From Paraburkholderia tropica (lineage in GTDB: Bacteria > Pseudomonadota > Gammaproteobacteria > Burkholderiales > Burkholderiaceae), in the NCBI RefSeq assembly GCF_900109265.1, contig NZ_FNZM01000009.1, forward strand, positions 298,170 to 362,169: a stretch of DNA of 64,000 bases, given 5' to 3'. Made by a program: the position numbers and the translations under genes. The stretch's first letter is position 1; each line of letters opens with the position of its first letter. Of the stretch, positions 1-7,902 are shown in pieces. The notes below the pieces were generated by a model. The model made no database searches, had not been told where the DNA came from, and saw only the letters and a program-made list of their open reading frames with translations.

Positions 1-298
1 CGCAGGCGTAGTCGTCGTACAGAATTGAAACAAAAATCCCGCTTTATGCCCCCGTTCTTGCATTGCATCGCCCGCAAAGCCACGCGCCTGAACGATTCGG
101 GGTCATCTGGCACACACCCTGCTTTGAGAGGTACGCCACACAGGCGTATCGCAGACAACGATCTCGCGAACGACTCGGGACTATGGGGCCGGCAAGCCGA
201 ACGCAGAGCCGCTACGGGAAGCGGCAAACACAACATGCTCGACAGCCGGAACGAAAAAACATGGGGCGACGAAAGTCGCTTCGCACGAGGACCAAATC

Positions 299-1033
299 AT
301 GTTGACCCTTCAATCAGACCTGCACGGCAATCACCTGCTCGGCGCCCTGCCGTCGCACGAATGGCAAGCTCTCGCACCGCATCTCGAACTCGTTCATCTG
401 CGCACCGAACAATTGCTCTGTGACTCCGGCCAGCGCATTCATCACGTCTACTTTCCGACCACGGCCATCATCTCGATGCTCTCGACGATGGAAGACGGCA
501 GTTCCGTGGAAATCGCCGCCGTCGGCCGCGAAGGCATGACCGGCGTGCCGGTGCTCACGGGCGGCGAAACCATGCCGAACCGCGTGCAGGTGCAGTGCGC
601 GGGCTTCGCCTACCGCATGAGCGCGCAAAGCCTCAAGCAACAATTCGCGCGTTCGGACTTCCTGCGTCGCCTGATGCTGCTGTACATGCACGCACTGCTC
701 ACGCAGGTCGCGCAAACCGCCGCCTGCAATCGTCATCACTCGCTGAGCAAGCAACTGTGCCGCTGGCTGCTGATCGAAGTCGATCGCGTGGCCTCGAACG
801 ACCTCTCGGTCACGCAGCAACTGATCGCCGATATGCTCGGCGTGCGTCGCGAAGGCATCACGGAAGCGGCCGGCAAGCTGCACGACGAAGGCCTGATCCA
901 CCATAGCCGCGGCCGTATCCGCATCCTCGACCGCAAGGGCCTCGAAGGCCGCGCCTGCGAGTGCTACGGCCTCGTGCGCCGCGAGTTCGACCGCCTGCTG
1001 CCGCGTCTGCATCAGGCCGAAACGGTGGAGTGA
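299..1033 (+). CDS. Crp/Fnr-family transcriptional regulator
   Basis: This 244-residue protein has a cyclic-nucleotide-binding-like beta-barrel in its first ~130 residues and a Crp-type winged helix near residues 150-220 (segment TQQLIADMLGVRREGITEAA). It lacks the iron-sulfur cysteine pattern of Fnr, and no clear cAMP-contacting RS motif is visible, so its signal is unknown. The ATG at 299 follows GAGGA at a normal distance. It stands alone: the next gene (rpiA) converges on it, and a strong GC hairpin follows its stop. The family is usually a stress or metabolic regulator in Burkholderiaceae. The target genes cannot be read from the sequence. Confidence 0.85.
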   Translation: MLTLQSDLHGNHLLGALPSHEWQALAPHLELVHLRTEQLLCDSGQRIHHVYFPTTAIISMLSTMEDGSSVEIAAVGREGMTGVPVLTGGETMPNRVQVQCAGFAYRMSAQSLKQQFARSDFLRRLMLLYMHALLTQVAQTAACNRHHSLSKQLCRWLLIEVDRVASNDLSVTQQLIADMLGVRREGITEAAGKLHDEGLIHHSRGRIRILDRKGLEGRACECYGLVRREFDRLLPRLHQAETVE

Positions 1034-1040
1034 CGAAGGG

Positions 1041-1062
1041 GCGCGCGGCGCGGGCCGCGCGC
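1041..1062 (+). terminator. GC-rich hairpin after the Crp/Fnr gene
   Basis: A perfect 9-bp stem (GCGCGCGGC/GCCGCGCGC) with a 4-nt loop starts 7 nt after the stop codon. There is no T-run, so it may be a weak or Rho-assisted terminator. The remaining ~260 bp up to the convergent rpiA show no gene. Confidence 0.45.
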
Positions 1063-1325
1063 GGTTCTCGTGAGCCGAAGGATTTCGCGAAACGTGCCCG
1101 GGACGGCGCGTTTCGCCTTTTTCCCCGCATGTCGACGGCACAACGATCGCGCATCCGCTGCTCTCATATTCATCAGGATGCCGAATCAACTGGCGCGTAT
1201 CGACGCGCATCGATGCACACTTCGCTCCGCCGGAACCACTAAAACACCATCTTGCGGACGGCGGCGTGACTGACGCCTCGCCACCGCCCTGCCGGCCGAT
1301 CCCGACGATCAGCCGGACATCGCGA

Positions 1326-2021
1326 TCAAGCCTTGCGGTACTCGATGCGCTCGACGCCTTGCGCGCCGCCCAGCAAGCACAGATCGGCGCCGCGCGACGC
1401 GAACAGACCGACGGTGACCACGCCCGGCCACGCATTCACATGCGCTTCGAGCGTGCGCGGGTCGCTGATGCGCAGACCCTTCACGTCGAGAATCTCGTTG
1501 CCGTTGTCGGTGATGAAGGGCGAACCGTCTTGCTTCACGCGCAGCACCGGCACGCCGCCGAGCGCCGTCACGCGGCGGCCGATGGCCGTGCGCGCCATCG
1601 GCACGACTTCGATCGGCAGCGGAAACTGGCCGAGCACGTCCACGAGCTTGCTCGCATCGGCGATACAGACAAACACTTCCGACACCGACGCCACGATCTT
1701 CTCGCGCGTGAGCGCCCCGCCGCCGCCCTTGATCATCGCGCCCGACGCGTCGATCTCGTCGGCGCCGTCCACGTAGACGGGCAGCGATTCGATGTCGTTC
1801 AGGTCGAAGATCTTGAAGCCCTGCGCTTCGAGGCGCGCGGTGGTGGCCACCGAGCTGGACACCGCGCCGCGATAGCGGCCCTTGCTGGCGGCCAGTGCGT
1901 CGATGAAACAGTTCGCGGTCGAGCCGGTGCCGACGCCGATGATGGCGCCTTCCGGCACGTTCGCGTTGACATAGTCGGCCGCGGCCTGGCCGACCAGTTG
2001 TTTGAGTTCGTCTTGAGTCAT
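1326..2021 (-). CDS. rpiA: Ribose-5-phosphate isomerase A
   Basis: RpiA interconverts ribose 5-phosphate and ribulose 5-phosphate in the non-oxidative pentose phosphate pathway, in the cytoplasm. The 231-residue length is standard for the family. Diagnostic blocks are GTGST (residues 31-35, phosphate binding), DGADEID (85-91) and KGGGGALTREK (98-108), which carry the known catalytic Asp, Lys and Glu. The ATG at 2021 opens MTQDELKQL as in relatives. It is read leftward and is separated by ~170 bp from the amidase gene upstream, so it is probably a single-gene unit. Function is secure from the motifs. Confidence 0.97.
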   Translation of the reverse strand: MTQDELKQLVGQAAADYVNANVPEGAIIGVGTGSTANCFIDALAASKGRYRGAVSSSVATTARLEAQGFKIFDLNDIESLPVYVDGADEIDASGAMIKGGGGALTREKIVASVSEVFVCIADASKLVDVLGQFPLPIEVVPMARTAIGRRVTALGGVPVLRVKQDGSPFITDNGNEILDVKGLRISDPRTLEAHVNAWPGVVTVGLFASRGADLCLLGGAQGVERIEYRKA

Positions 2022-2193
2022 GATGGGGAACTGCCCGAGGAAAGAAAAACGCGGAAAACGCCTAGTTTACCGGAGTTGCGGACCTGGACCTGCGGGGATC
2101 GGCGGTTATCGGCGAAGATGCGCCGGATTCGGGCCGTCGTGCGGGCTGTCGTGCCGCGCGCCGGAAGGCATGCGGCACGCATCGCCGCGGGCG

Positions 2194-3099
2194 TCAGGGC
2201 GCCGTTTCGGTCGTGCCGGGCAGCGCCGGCGCGGTTTTGTCGACGTATTTGTCGAGCAGCGCCTGGGCGATCGCGTCGGTTTGCGCGTCGGGCGTGCCGG
2301 AATAGTCGCTCGGCCGGAAGTGCATCTGGAAGGCGGCGAACACGCGGCGCGTGCGCTCGTCGAGCACGCCGTCGGTGGCCACCTCGTAGCCGTAGCGCGC
2401 GAGCTTCACCTGCAGGCCGCGCACGTCGGCGGGCGCATTGGGCGCGCGGCCCGCCAGATCCGCCTGCACGGTCGCGTCGTCGGGCCAGGCGCCCACGCCC
2501 GCGTCGTAAAGCTGCTTCCACGGGAACGCCGGACCCGGATCGATCTTGCGCTGGGGCGCGATGTCGCTGTGCCCCACCACGCGCGTCGGCGGAATGCCGT
2601 AACGCGTGACGATGTCCTTCGAGAGCGCGATGATCGCCGTCACCTGATCGGGCGGCCAGGGCGCCCACGTACGCCCGGCGGGCGTATCGTGCGGCCCGGA
2701 ATTGACGTTTTCGATCCCGATCGACGCCGCATTCAGCTCCGTCGTGCCCTGCCACTCGCTCACGCCCGCATGCCAGGCGCGCTGCGTTTCGGGCACGAGC
2801 TGCAGCACGACGGGCTTGCCGTCGCGCAGCGGCGGATGCTCGGGCACGAGGTAATGCGCGCTCACGTTCTCGCGCGTGAGTTCCTCGAGCGAGGTCGGCT
2901 CGTCGCCTTCCGTGTAGTGCAGCACGAGGAAGCGGATGCGCGAATCGGCGCTACGCGCGTGATATTGCGTATCCGCGACGTAGCCGCCGCGGTCGATCAT
3001 CGTGGCGGGCGTGCAGGCGGCAAGCGCCAGCACCGCGCCGAGCGCGGCGAACGGCGCGCCATGCCGCGCAAATCGCCGGGTCAAACCCAAGAGTGTCAT
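2194..3099 (-). CDS. N-acetylmuramoyl-L-alanine amidase lipoprotein (AmiD-like)
   Basis: This is a 301-residue predicted outer-membrane lipoprotein that cleaves the amide bond between N-acetylmuramate and L-alanine in (anhydro)muropeptides. The signal sequence ends in a lipobox-like LALAAC at about residues 24-29. An Amidase_2 domain follows, with zinc-ligand segments FLVLHYTEG and VVGHSDIAPQRKIDPG. A C-terminal peptidoglycan-binding helical domain begins near PADVRGLQVKLARYGYEV (~residue 225). Domain order and length match E. coli AmiD. It lies just downstream of rlmB on the same strand (45-bp gap), but a functional link is doubtful. AmpD is excluded by the signal peptide and extra domain. 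Confidence 0.92.
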   Translation of the reverse strand: MTLLGLTRRFARHGAPFAALGAVLALAACTPATMIDRGGYVADTQYHARSADSRIRFLVLHYTEGDEPTSLEELTRENVSAHYLVPEHPPLRDGKPVVLQLVPETQRAWHAGVSEWQGTTELNAASIGIENVNSGPHDTPAGRTWAPWPPDQVTAIIALSKDIVTRYGIPPTRVVGHSDIAPQRKIDPGPAFPWKQLYDAGVGAWPDDATVQADLAGRAPNAPADVRGLQVKLARYGYEVATDGVLDERTRRVFAAFQMHFRPSDYSGTPDAQTDAIAQALLDKYVDKTAPALPGTTETAP

Positions 3100-3144
3100 G
3101 CTGCGTCGATCAGAATCCAGGCGCGGGTGAAACGCGATGCGCGA

Positions 3145-3888
3145 TCAGCGCGCCACCGCGCGCTGGCGCACGGCTTCGAACAGGCAGACGCCCGACGCCA
3201 CCGAGACGTTCAGGCTCTCGACCGTGCCGGCCATCGGAATCTGCATGACTTCGTCGCAGGTTTCGCGCGTGAGACGGCGCATGCCCTCGCCTTCGGCGCC
3301 CATCACCAGCGCGACGGGACCGTCGAGCTTGGTCTGATAAAGGCCCGTGGGCGCGTCGCCAGCCGTGCCGATGATCCACACCCCCGCGTCCTTGAGCTCG
3401 CGCAGCGCGCGCGCCAGGTTCGTGACGGTGATGTACGGCACCGTGTCGGCGGCGCCGCTCGCGACCTTCGCGGCCGTGGCGTTCAGGCCCACGGCGCGGT
3501 CGCGCGGCGCGATCACCGCATGGGCGCCCGCGGCGTCGGCCACGCGCAGACACGCGCCGAGGTTATGCGGATCGGTCACGCCGTCGAGCACCAGCAGCAG
3601 CGGCGAACCCTGAATGCCGTCGAGCAGTTCCGCGAGGTTCTGCGCGAGCGGCATGTCGTGCACGCGCGCCACCACGCCCTGATGGCGCTCGGTGTGCGCG
3701 AGGCCCCAGAGGCGCGTCTCGTCGGCAGCAATGATGCGCACGCCCGCTTCTTTCGCGGCGTGCAGGAATTCCTGCATGCGGCGATCGCGCCGCGACGTGT
3801 CGTAGTAAATATCTTCGACCGTGGACGCGTCGTGCCGCATACGCGCGGTCACCGCATGAAAACCGTAAAGAACCTTGAGACGTGACAT
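3145..3888 (-). CDS. rlmB: 23S rRNA (guanosine(2251)-2'-O)-methyltransferase RlmB
   Basis: This SpoU/TrmH-family methyltransferase 2'-O-methylates G2251 in the ribosomal P-loop. At 247 residues it has normal length: an N-terminal L30e-like substrate domain (~1-80), then the knotted SPOUT fold. Visible signatures are GLNATAAKVASGA, LVMGAEGEGM and IPMAGTVESLNVSVA, the family's motifs for the SAM site and the catalytic Arg/Ser/Asn environment. It lies ~150 bp downstream of rnr in the same direction, an arrangement (rnr-rlmB) conserved in many proteobacteria. The two are likely co-transcribed for RNA metabolism. Confidence 0.96.
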   Translation of the reverse strand: MSRLKVLYGFHAVTARMRHDASTVEDIYYDTSRRDRRMQEFLHAAKEAGVRIIAADETRLWGLAHTERHQGVVARVHDMPLAQNLAELLDGIQGSPLLLVLDGVTDPHNLGACLRVADAAGAHAVIAPRDRAVGLNATAAKVASGAADTVPYITVTNLARALRELKDAGVWIIGTAGDAPTGLYQTKLDGPVALVMGAEGEGMRRLTRETCDEVMQIPMAGTVESLNVSVASGVCLFEAVRQRAVAR

Positions 3889-4042
3889 GACTGGCTACAA
3901 CCCCTGATGAACGGCTCGCGACGCGCCTGCCTGCGCGCACCGCGAACAAAAATAAGTGCGCCGGTCGTCGTGACCGGCGCGGTCCTGCTGGAACAGCTTC
4001 AGCGCGACGCCGGTGCGCAATGCCCACGACGTCGACGCGATT

Positions 4043-6514
4043 TCAACGCTTCTTGCGCGGCGGCGCCTTCTTGGCCACCGACTTCGACGCCGGGCGCTTC
4101 TTCGCGGTTTTCGCGGCGCCACGCGCCGCGCGGGCTTCCTTCACGGCCGCCGTGGGCGCGGGTGCGGCTTTCTTGCGGCGCGACTCTTCGCCTTGCGGCA
4201 TCGAACGCACACGCGGGCCGCCGTCCTGCGCGCCGCGCTCGTGCTGCTGCGCCTGGCCGCCGCGATTGAGCGCGGGCTTGATCGGCGTATCGCGCACGAG
4301 GCGGAAGTCGATCTTGCGCGCGTCGAGATCGACGCGGCTCACCTGCACGCGCACGCGGTCCGACAGGCGGTAGCGGATGCCCGTGCGTTCGCCGCGCAGC
4401 TCGTTCTTGATGTCGTCGTACTGGAAGTAATCCGAGCCCAGCTCCGTGACGTGCACGAGCCCTTCGATGAACAGCGAATCGAGCTGCACGAAGATGCCGA
4501 ACGACGTCACGCCGCTCACCATCCCGCCGTACTCTTCGCCGAGCTTGTCGCGCATGAAATAGCACTTGAGCCAGGCTTCGACGTCGCGCGAGGCCTCGTC
4601 GGCGCGGCGCTCGTTGGCCGAGCAGTGCAGACCGAGTTCTTCCCAGATCGCCGTGTTGCCGCCACGCGCGCGCTTGCCGCGCTTCTCTTCGTCCTCGGCT
4701 TGCAGCGCGCGGGCGCGCGGCGACAGCGCCGTGTTGAGTTCGACGCCGTCCGGCGCGGCCGGCTGGTACTTCTTGCCCTGCAGGATCGCGTAGATCGCGC
4801 GGTGCGTGAGCAGGTCGGGATAGCGGCGGATCGGGCTCGTGAAGTGCGCATACGCCTCATAAGCAAGACCGAAGTGGCCGATGTTGTCCGGGCTGTAGAC
4901 GGCCTGCTGCATCGAGCGCAGCAGCATGGTCTGCAGCATCTGCGCATCGGGCCGGTCGCGGATGTGCGCCATCAGCGCCGCGTAGTCGCTCGCGTGCGGC
5001 GAATCGCCGCCGCCGAGCGTGAGGCCCATGCCGCGCAGGAAAGTGCGCAGGTTTTCGAGCTTTTCGGCGCTCGGCCCCGCGTGCACGCGATACAGACCCG
5101 GGTGCTTGTTGCGCTTCATGAAGTCCGCCGCGCACACGTTGGCCGCGAGCATGCACTCCTCGATCAGCTTGTGCGCGTCGTTGCGCTGACGCGGCACGAT
5201 CTGCTCGATCTTGCCCTGCGCGTTGCAGACGATATAGGTCTCGGTGGTGTCGAAGTCGATCGCCCCGCGCTTCTGGCGCGCCGCGAACAGCGACTTGTAG
5301 ACGCCATAGAGATTTTGCAGATGCGGCAGCAGCGTGGCGCGCCGCACGGCTTCCGGACCCTTGGTGTTCTTGAGCACGGCGGCGACTTCGGTGTACGTGA
5401 GCCGCGCGGCCGAGTGAATCACGCCCGGATAGAACTGGTACGCCTTGATCTCGCCGCGCGCGGTAATCACCATGTCGCAGACGAGCACGCAGCGGTCGAC
5501 GTGCGGATTCAGCGAACACAGGCCGTTCGAGAGCTTCTCGGGCAGCATCGGAATCACGCGGCGCGGGAAGTACACCGAAGTGCTGCGCTCGATGGCGTCC
5601 ACGTCGAGACCGCCGGCCGGCGTCACGTAATGCGAGACGTCGGCGATCGCCACCAGCAGGCGGAAGCCTTCGCCCTTGCCGACCTGCATCGGCTCGCAAT
5701 AGACCGCGTCGTCGAAGTCGCGCGCGTCCTCGCCGTCGATGGTGACGAGCGGTACGTCCCGCAGATCCACGCGATAGCGGATATCGGTCGGACGCACGGC
5801 ATCGGGCAGCTTCGCGGCTTCGTCGAGCGCACGCTTGCTGAATTCGTGCGGCACGCCGTACTTGCGCACGGCGATCTCGATCTCCATGCCGGGATCGTCG
5901 ATGTCGCCGAGCACTTCGACCACGCGGCCGAGCGGCTGCGAATGACGGCTGGGGAAGTCGGTCAGTTCGACCACGACCACCTGGCCGACCTTGGCCTTCT
6001 TGGGATTCTGCGTGACGAGAATGTCGTGGCCGATGCGCTTGTCTTCGGGCGCGACGATCAGCGCGCCGTTCTCGTTGAGCAGACGGCCGATCACGCTGCG
6101 GTTCGCGCGGTCCGTGACCTCGACGATGTGCCCTTCCGGACGCCCGCGACGGTCGTAACCGACGATGCGCGCGAGCACGCGGTCGTTGTGCATGACCTTC
6201 TGCATCTCGCCTTGCGGCAGAAACAGATCGTCCTGACCGTCGTCACGTACGAGGAAGCCGAAGCCGTCGCGATGGCCTTGCACGCGCCCGGCGACGAAAT
6301 TGGAAGGATGCGCAAGCTGATAGTGACCGCGCGAATCGAGCCGGATCTGCCCGTCGCGCTCCATCGCGGCGATCCGCCTGAAGAACCCTTCGCGCTCCTG
6401 GCGCTTGATGGCGAGCGCCTCGGCGATATCGTTCGCGGTGCAGGGCGATTCGCTGGTCCGCAGCACGCCGAGGATCTCTTCGCGGCTGGGAATCGGGTAC
6501 GGATATTTGCTCAA
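4043..6514 (-). CDS. rnr: Ribonuclease R, TTG start
   Basis: RNase R is a processive 3'-5' exoribonuclease that degrades structured RNA and takes part in rRNA quality control and trans-translation. The 823 residues comprise an N-terminal winged helix (~1-70), cold-shock OB folds, the RNB catalytic domain with the metal-binding segment DGEDARDFDDAVYC, an S1 domain (GGMVSGVTSFGIFVQLDSLF), and a Lys/Arg/Ala-rich basic tail of ~70 residues. The conserved N-terminus SKYPYPIPSREEI requires a TTG initiator at 6514. I see no in-frame ATG/GTG upstream before non-homologous sequence, and no good Shine-Dalgarno. A 1,025-codon open frame on the other strand here is a GC-codon shadow. Confidence 0.96.
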   Translation of the reverse strand: MSKYPYPIPSREEILGVLRTSESPCTANDIAEALAIKRQEREGFFRRIAAMERDGQIRLDSRGHYQLAHPSNFVAGRVQGHRDGFGFLVRDDGQDDLFLPQGEMQKVMHNDRVLARIVGYDRRGRPEGHIVEVTDRANRSVIGRLLNENGALIVAPEDKRIGHDILVTQNPKKAKVGQVVVVELTDFPSRHSQPLGRVVEVLGDIDDPGMEIEIAVRKYGVPHEFSKRALDEAAKLPDAVRPTDIRYRVDLRDVPLVTIDGEDARDFDDAVYCEPMQVGKGEGFRLLVAIADVSHYVTPAGGLDVDAIERSTSVYFPRRVIPMLPEKLSNGLCSLNPHVDRCVLVCDMVITARGEIKAYQFYPGVIHSAARLTYTEVAAVLKNTKGPEAVRRATLLPHLQNLYGVYKSLFAARQKRGAIDFDTTETYIVCNAQGKIEQIVPRQRNDAHKLIEECMLAANVCAADFMKRNKHPGLYRVHAGPSAEKLENLRTFLRGMGLTLGGGDSPHASDYAALMAHIRDRPDAQMLQTMLLRSMQQAVYSPDNIGHFGLAYEAYAHFTSPIRRYPDLLTHRAIYAILQGKKYQPAAPDGVELNTALSPRARALQAEDEEKRGKRARGGNTAIWEELGLHCSANERRADEASRDVEAWLKCYFMRDKLGEEYGGMVSGVTSFGIFVQLDSLFIEGLVHVTELGSDYFQYDDIKNELRGERTGIRYRLSDRVRVQVSRVDLDARKIDFRLVRDTPIKPALNRGGQAQQHERGAQDGGPRVRSMPQGEESRRKKAAPAPTAAVKEARAARGAAKTAKKRPASKSVAKKAPPRKKR

Positions 6515-6877
6515 GGGCTTGTCGATGGTTGTTCTCGTTGCGTGGACGTCGGAGTTTGCGTGGCCCGAGCCTGTCGTGCCGCGCCCCGGTCTTCGAGTGC
6601 TGCTATCTACGTGTTCGAGTGTTGCGCGATGCGGCGGCCCCCTCGGATCGAACGTCGAACGCGCGCCGCTCCGCAGGGACTGCTGCGAGGCATTCTAACA
6701 CCCGCGCACTACGCGACAATTCACCGTGCAGCCTTGTGCAGACTCGTTGCGAACGCCTGCGCGCGGCGCATCTCGAAAGCGCTGTTCGACCGGACCGGCG
6801 AAGCTCCACTCACGTCGCTGGAAAGCCCAGCAAAAACGCGCGCGCCCCGCGCCTTGAAACATTTTTTCAAAAGACGC
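6515..6877. other. Intergenic region upstream of rnr and before the tRNA promoter
   Basis: About 360 bp between the rnr start (read left) and the first tRNA-Leu promoter (read right). I see no credible gene. It should hold the rnr promoter, which I could not identify. Confidence 0.5.
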
Positions 6878-6905
6878 TTGACAGTCCCCGCAGACACGCT
6901 ACAAT
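6878..6905 (+). promoter_or_regulatory. Sigma-70 promoter of the first tRNA-Leu
   Basis: Consensus -35 TTGACA at 6878-6883 and -10 TACAAT at 6900-6905 with a 16-bp spacer, ending 53 bp before the mature tRNA. Its layout matches the second unit's promoter. Confidence 0.85.
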
Positions 6906-6958
6906 CTCGCTTCTCTGCTGCACGACACAGCGCAGCAGCAAGTAGTAAGCGACACCTT

Positions 6959-7045
6959 GCCCAGGTGGCGGAATTGGTAGACGCACCAGGTTCAGGTCCT
7001 GGCGGTGGCAACACTGTGGAGGTTCGAGTCCTCTCTTGGGCACCA
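6959..7045 (+). tRNA. tRNA-Leu (anticodon CAG), copy 1
   Basis: This 87-nt class II tRNA includes an encoded CCA. Acceptor arms are GCCCAGG (6959-6965) and CTTGGGC (7035-7041), the latter with one G-U pair. The anticodon stem is CCAGG/CCTGG, and loop TTCAGGT places CAG at 6993-6995. A long variable arm and the GGTTCGAGTCC T-arm confirm leucine class II form. It reads CUG, the dominant leucine codon in this genome. It has its own promoter and terminator. Confidence 0.97.
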
Positions 7046-7054
7046 AGATTCATG

Positions 7055-7083
7055 AAAAAAGCCGGCTTGATGCCGGCTTTTTT
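7055..7083 (+). terminator. Intrinsic terminator of tRNA-Leu copy 1
   Basis: A6, then the GCCGGC stem, a 5-nt loop, GCCGGC, then T6. It begins 9 nt after the tRNA's CCA and could work in both directions. Confidence 0.9.
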
Positions 7084-7216
7084 CTTTTAGTGTCAGCAGC
7101 TCGTCGAGCTCATGCGGCTTACGTGGATTTGAGGTTATCTCACTCCGCTCTGCCCTCGGCAAGACCCGGATGTTTCTCGAAGCACCGCTTTCGCGAAATT
7201 TTCTTGAAAAGATCTG

Positions 7217-7244
7217 TTGACAGACACCGGGAACGCGTTATAAT
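7217..7244 (+). promoter_or_regulatory. Perfect-consensus sigma-70 promoter of the second tRNA-Leu
   Basis: TTGACA at 7217-7222 and TATAAT at 7239-7244 with a 16-bp spacer. Both hexamers are exact consensus, which is unusual and indicates very strong constitutive transcription. Confidence 0.92.
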
Positions 7245-7265
7245 CTCGGTCTAGCTTGAAGACGT

Positions 7266-7352
7266 GCCCAGGTGGCGGAATTGGTAGACGCACTAGGTTC
7301 AGGTCCTAGCGGTGGCAACACTGTGGAGGTTCGAGTCCTCTCCTGGGCACCA
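7266..7352 (+). tRNA. tRNA-Leu (anticodon CAG), copy 2
   Basis: This copy is 87 nt with encoded CCA and nearly identical to copy 1. The differences are in the anticodon stem (CTAGG/CCTAG instead of CCAGG/CCTGG), as a compensatory pair, and one acceptor base that restores a G-C/A-U stem (CCTGGGC). The anticodon CAG is at 7300-7302. A tandem duplication of the whole promoter-tRNA-terminator unit is the simplest explanation. Confidence 0.97.
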
Positions 7353-7394
7353 CGCCTCTTCAAGCAGTAATAAAGCAGCACTCCGGATTCATCG

Positions 7395-7421
7395 AAAAAG
7401 CCCGCACATGCGGGCTTTTTT
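7395..7421 (+). terminator. Intrinsic terminator of tRNA-Leu copy 2
   Basis: A5, GCCCGC stem, ACAT loop, GCGGGC, then T6. It begins 42 nt after the tRNA. Confidence 0.9.
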
Positions 7422-7486
7422 GTTTTCCGCGCCTCTTCTCTTCCTTTTTCCCGTCTGCATCGAACCATTCTCGTGCGCGCCGTATC

Positions 7487-7519
7487 GATACGCTACCGAT
7501 ACGCTACGGATACGCACCC
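7487..7519 (+). repeat. Three 11-bp tandem repeats GATACGCNNNN
   Basis: GATACGCTACC, GATACGCTACG and GATACGCACCC follow head-to-tail, one helical turn apart, and are followed by a GATATG remnant. They lie ~80 bp upstream of the small membrane protein gene at 7600 and look like a multi-site operator or slipped-strand repeat. Confidence 0.6.
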
Positions 7520-7599
7520 GATATGTTCCGTGGTATACATTGCGAAAACAGGACTGGAAGCAGCGCCCGGCGCTGCACCACCACGCGCAGGGAGACCTG

Positions 7600-7866
7600 A
7601 TGGAATTCGTCGTTATCGTCGCGCTGATCGCCGTGAGCTTCGGCGCCGCGGCGACGTGGCTGATCGCCACCCGCCTGCCCGCCGAATGGATCGAGCGCGG
7701 CCAGCATGAAGGAAGGTACGCGTCGCTTTCGATGCCGACCACCGCGTCTTCGTCGACGTCATCGGAAATCGACGCGCACCGCGTTCAGGCGCGCACCGAT
7801 ACGCGCCGTGTGCGCCGCTCGCGCTTTCGCGCCACCGCCCAGCGGTCCGGCAAAGCGGCCGCCTGA
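7600..7866 (+). CDS. Small single-pass membrane protein, unknown function
   Basis: An 88-residue protein whose first ~25 residues (MEFVVIVALIAVSFGAAATW) form one transmembrane helix, followed by a cytoplasmic Ser/Thr- and then Arg-rich tail. The start is chosen because GGGAG lies 5 nt upstream of the ATG, and because everything further upstream overlaps the tRNA-Leu unit and its terminator. I do not recognise the family. It sits alone between a tRNA terminator and the convergent oxalate antiporter gene. It could be a small membrane regulator, and the basic tail might contact lipid head groups or nucleic acid, but that is only inference. Confidence 0.6.
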   Translation: MEFVVIVALIAVSFGAAATWLIATRLPAEWIERGQHEGRYASLSMPTTASSSTSSEIDAHRVQARTDTRRVRRSRFRATAQRSGKAAA

Positions 7867-7902
7867 GCATCACGTCCCAGACAAACCGCTCGTCGATAAC
7901 GC

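Noticed and set aside
1..298. Small rightward frames beginning at 25 and 63
   Set aside because: They have Arg/Ser/His-rich composition, no ribosome-binding site and overlap the Crp/Fnr gene. I treat 1-298 as its upstream region.
4013..7090. 1,025-codon open frame on the + strand
   Set aside because: It is antisense to rnr and runs over a tRNA gene and its terminator. Its composition is typical of GC-codon shadows and it has no recognisable domain.
6959..7352. tRNA-linked integration (attachment) site
   Set aside because: The region is a tandem tRNA duplication with terminators. No integrase gene or duplicated tRNA 3' end is present downstream.
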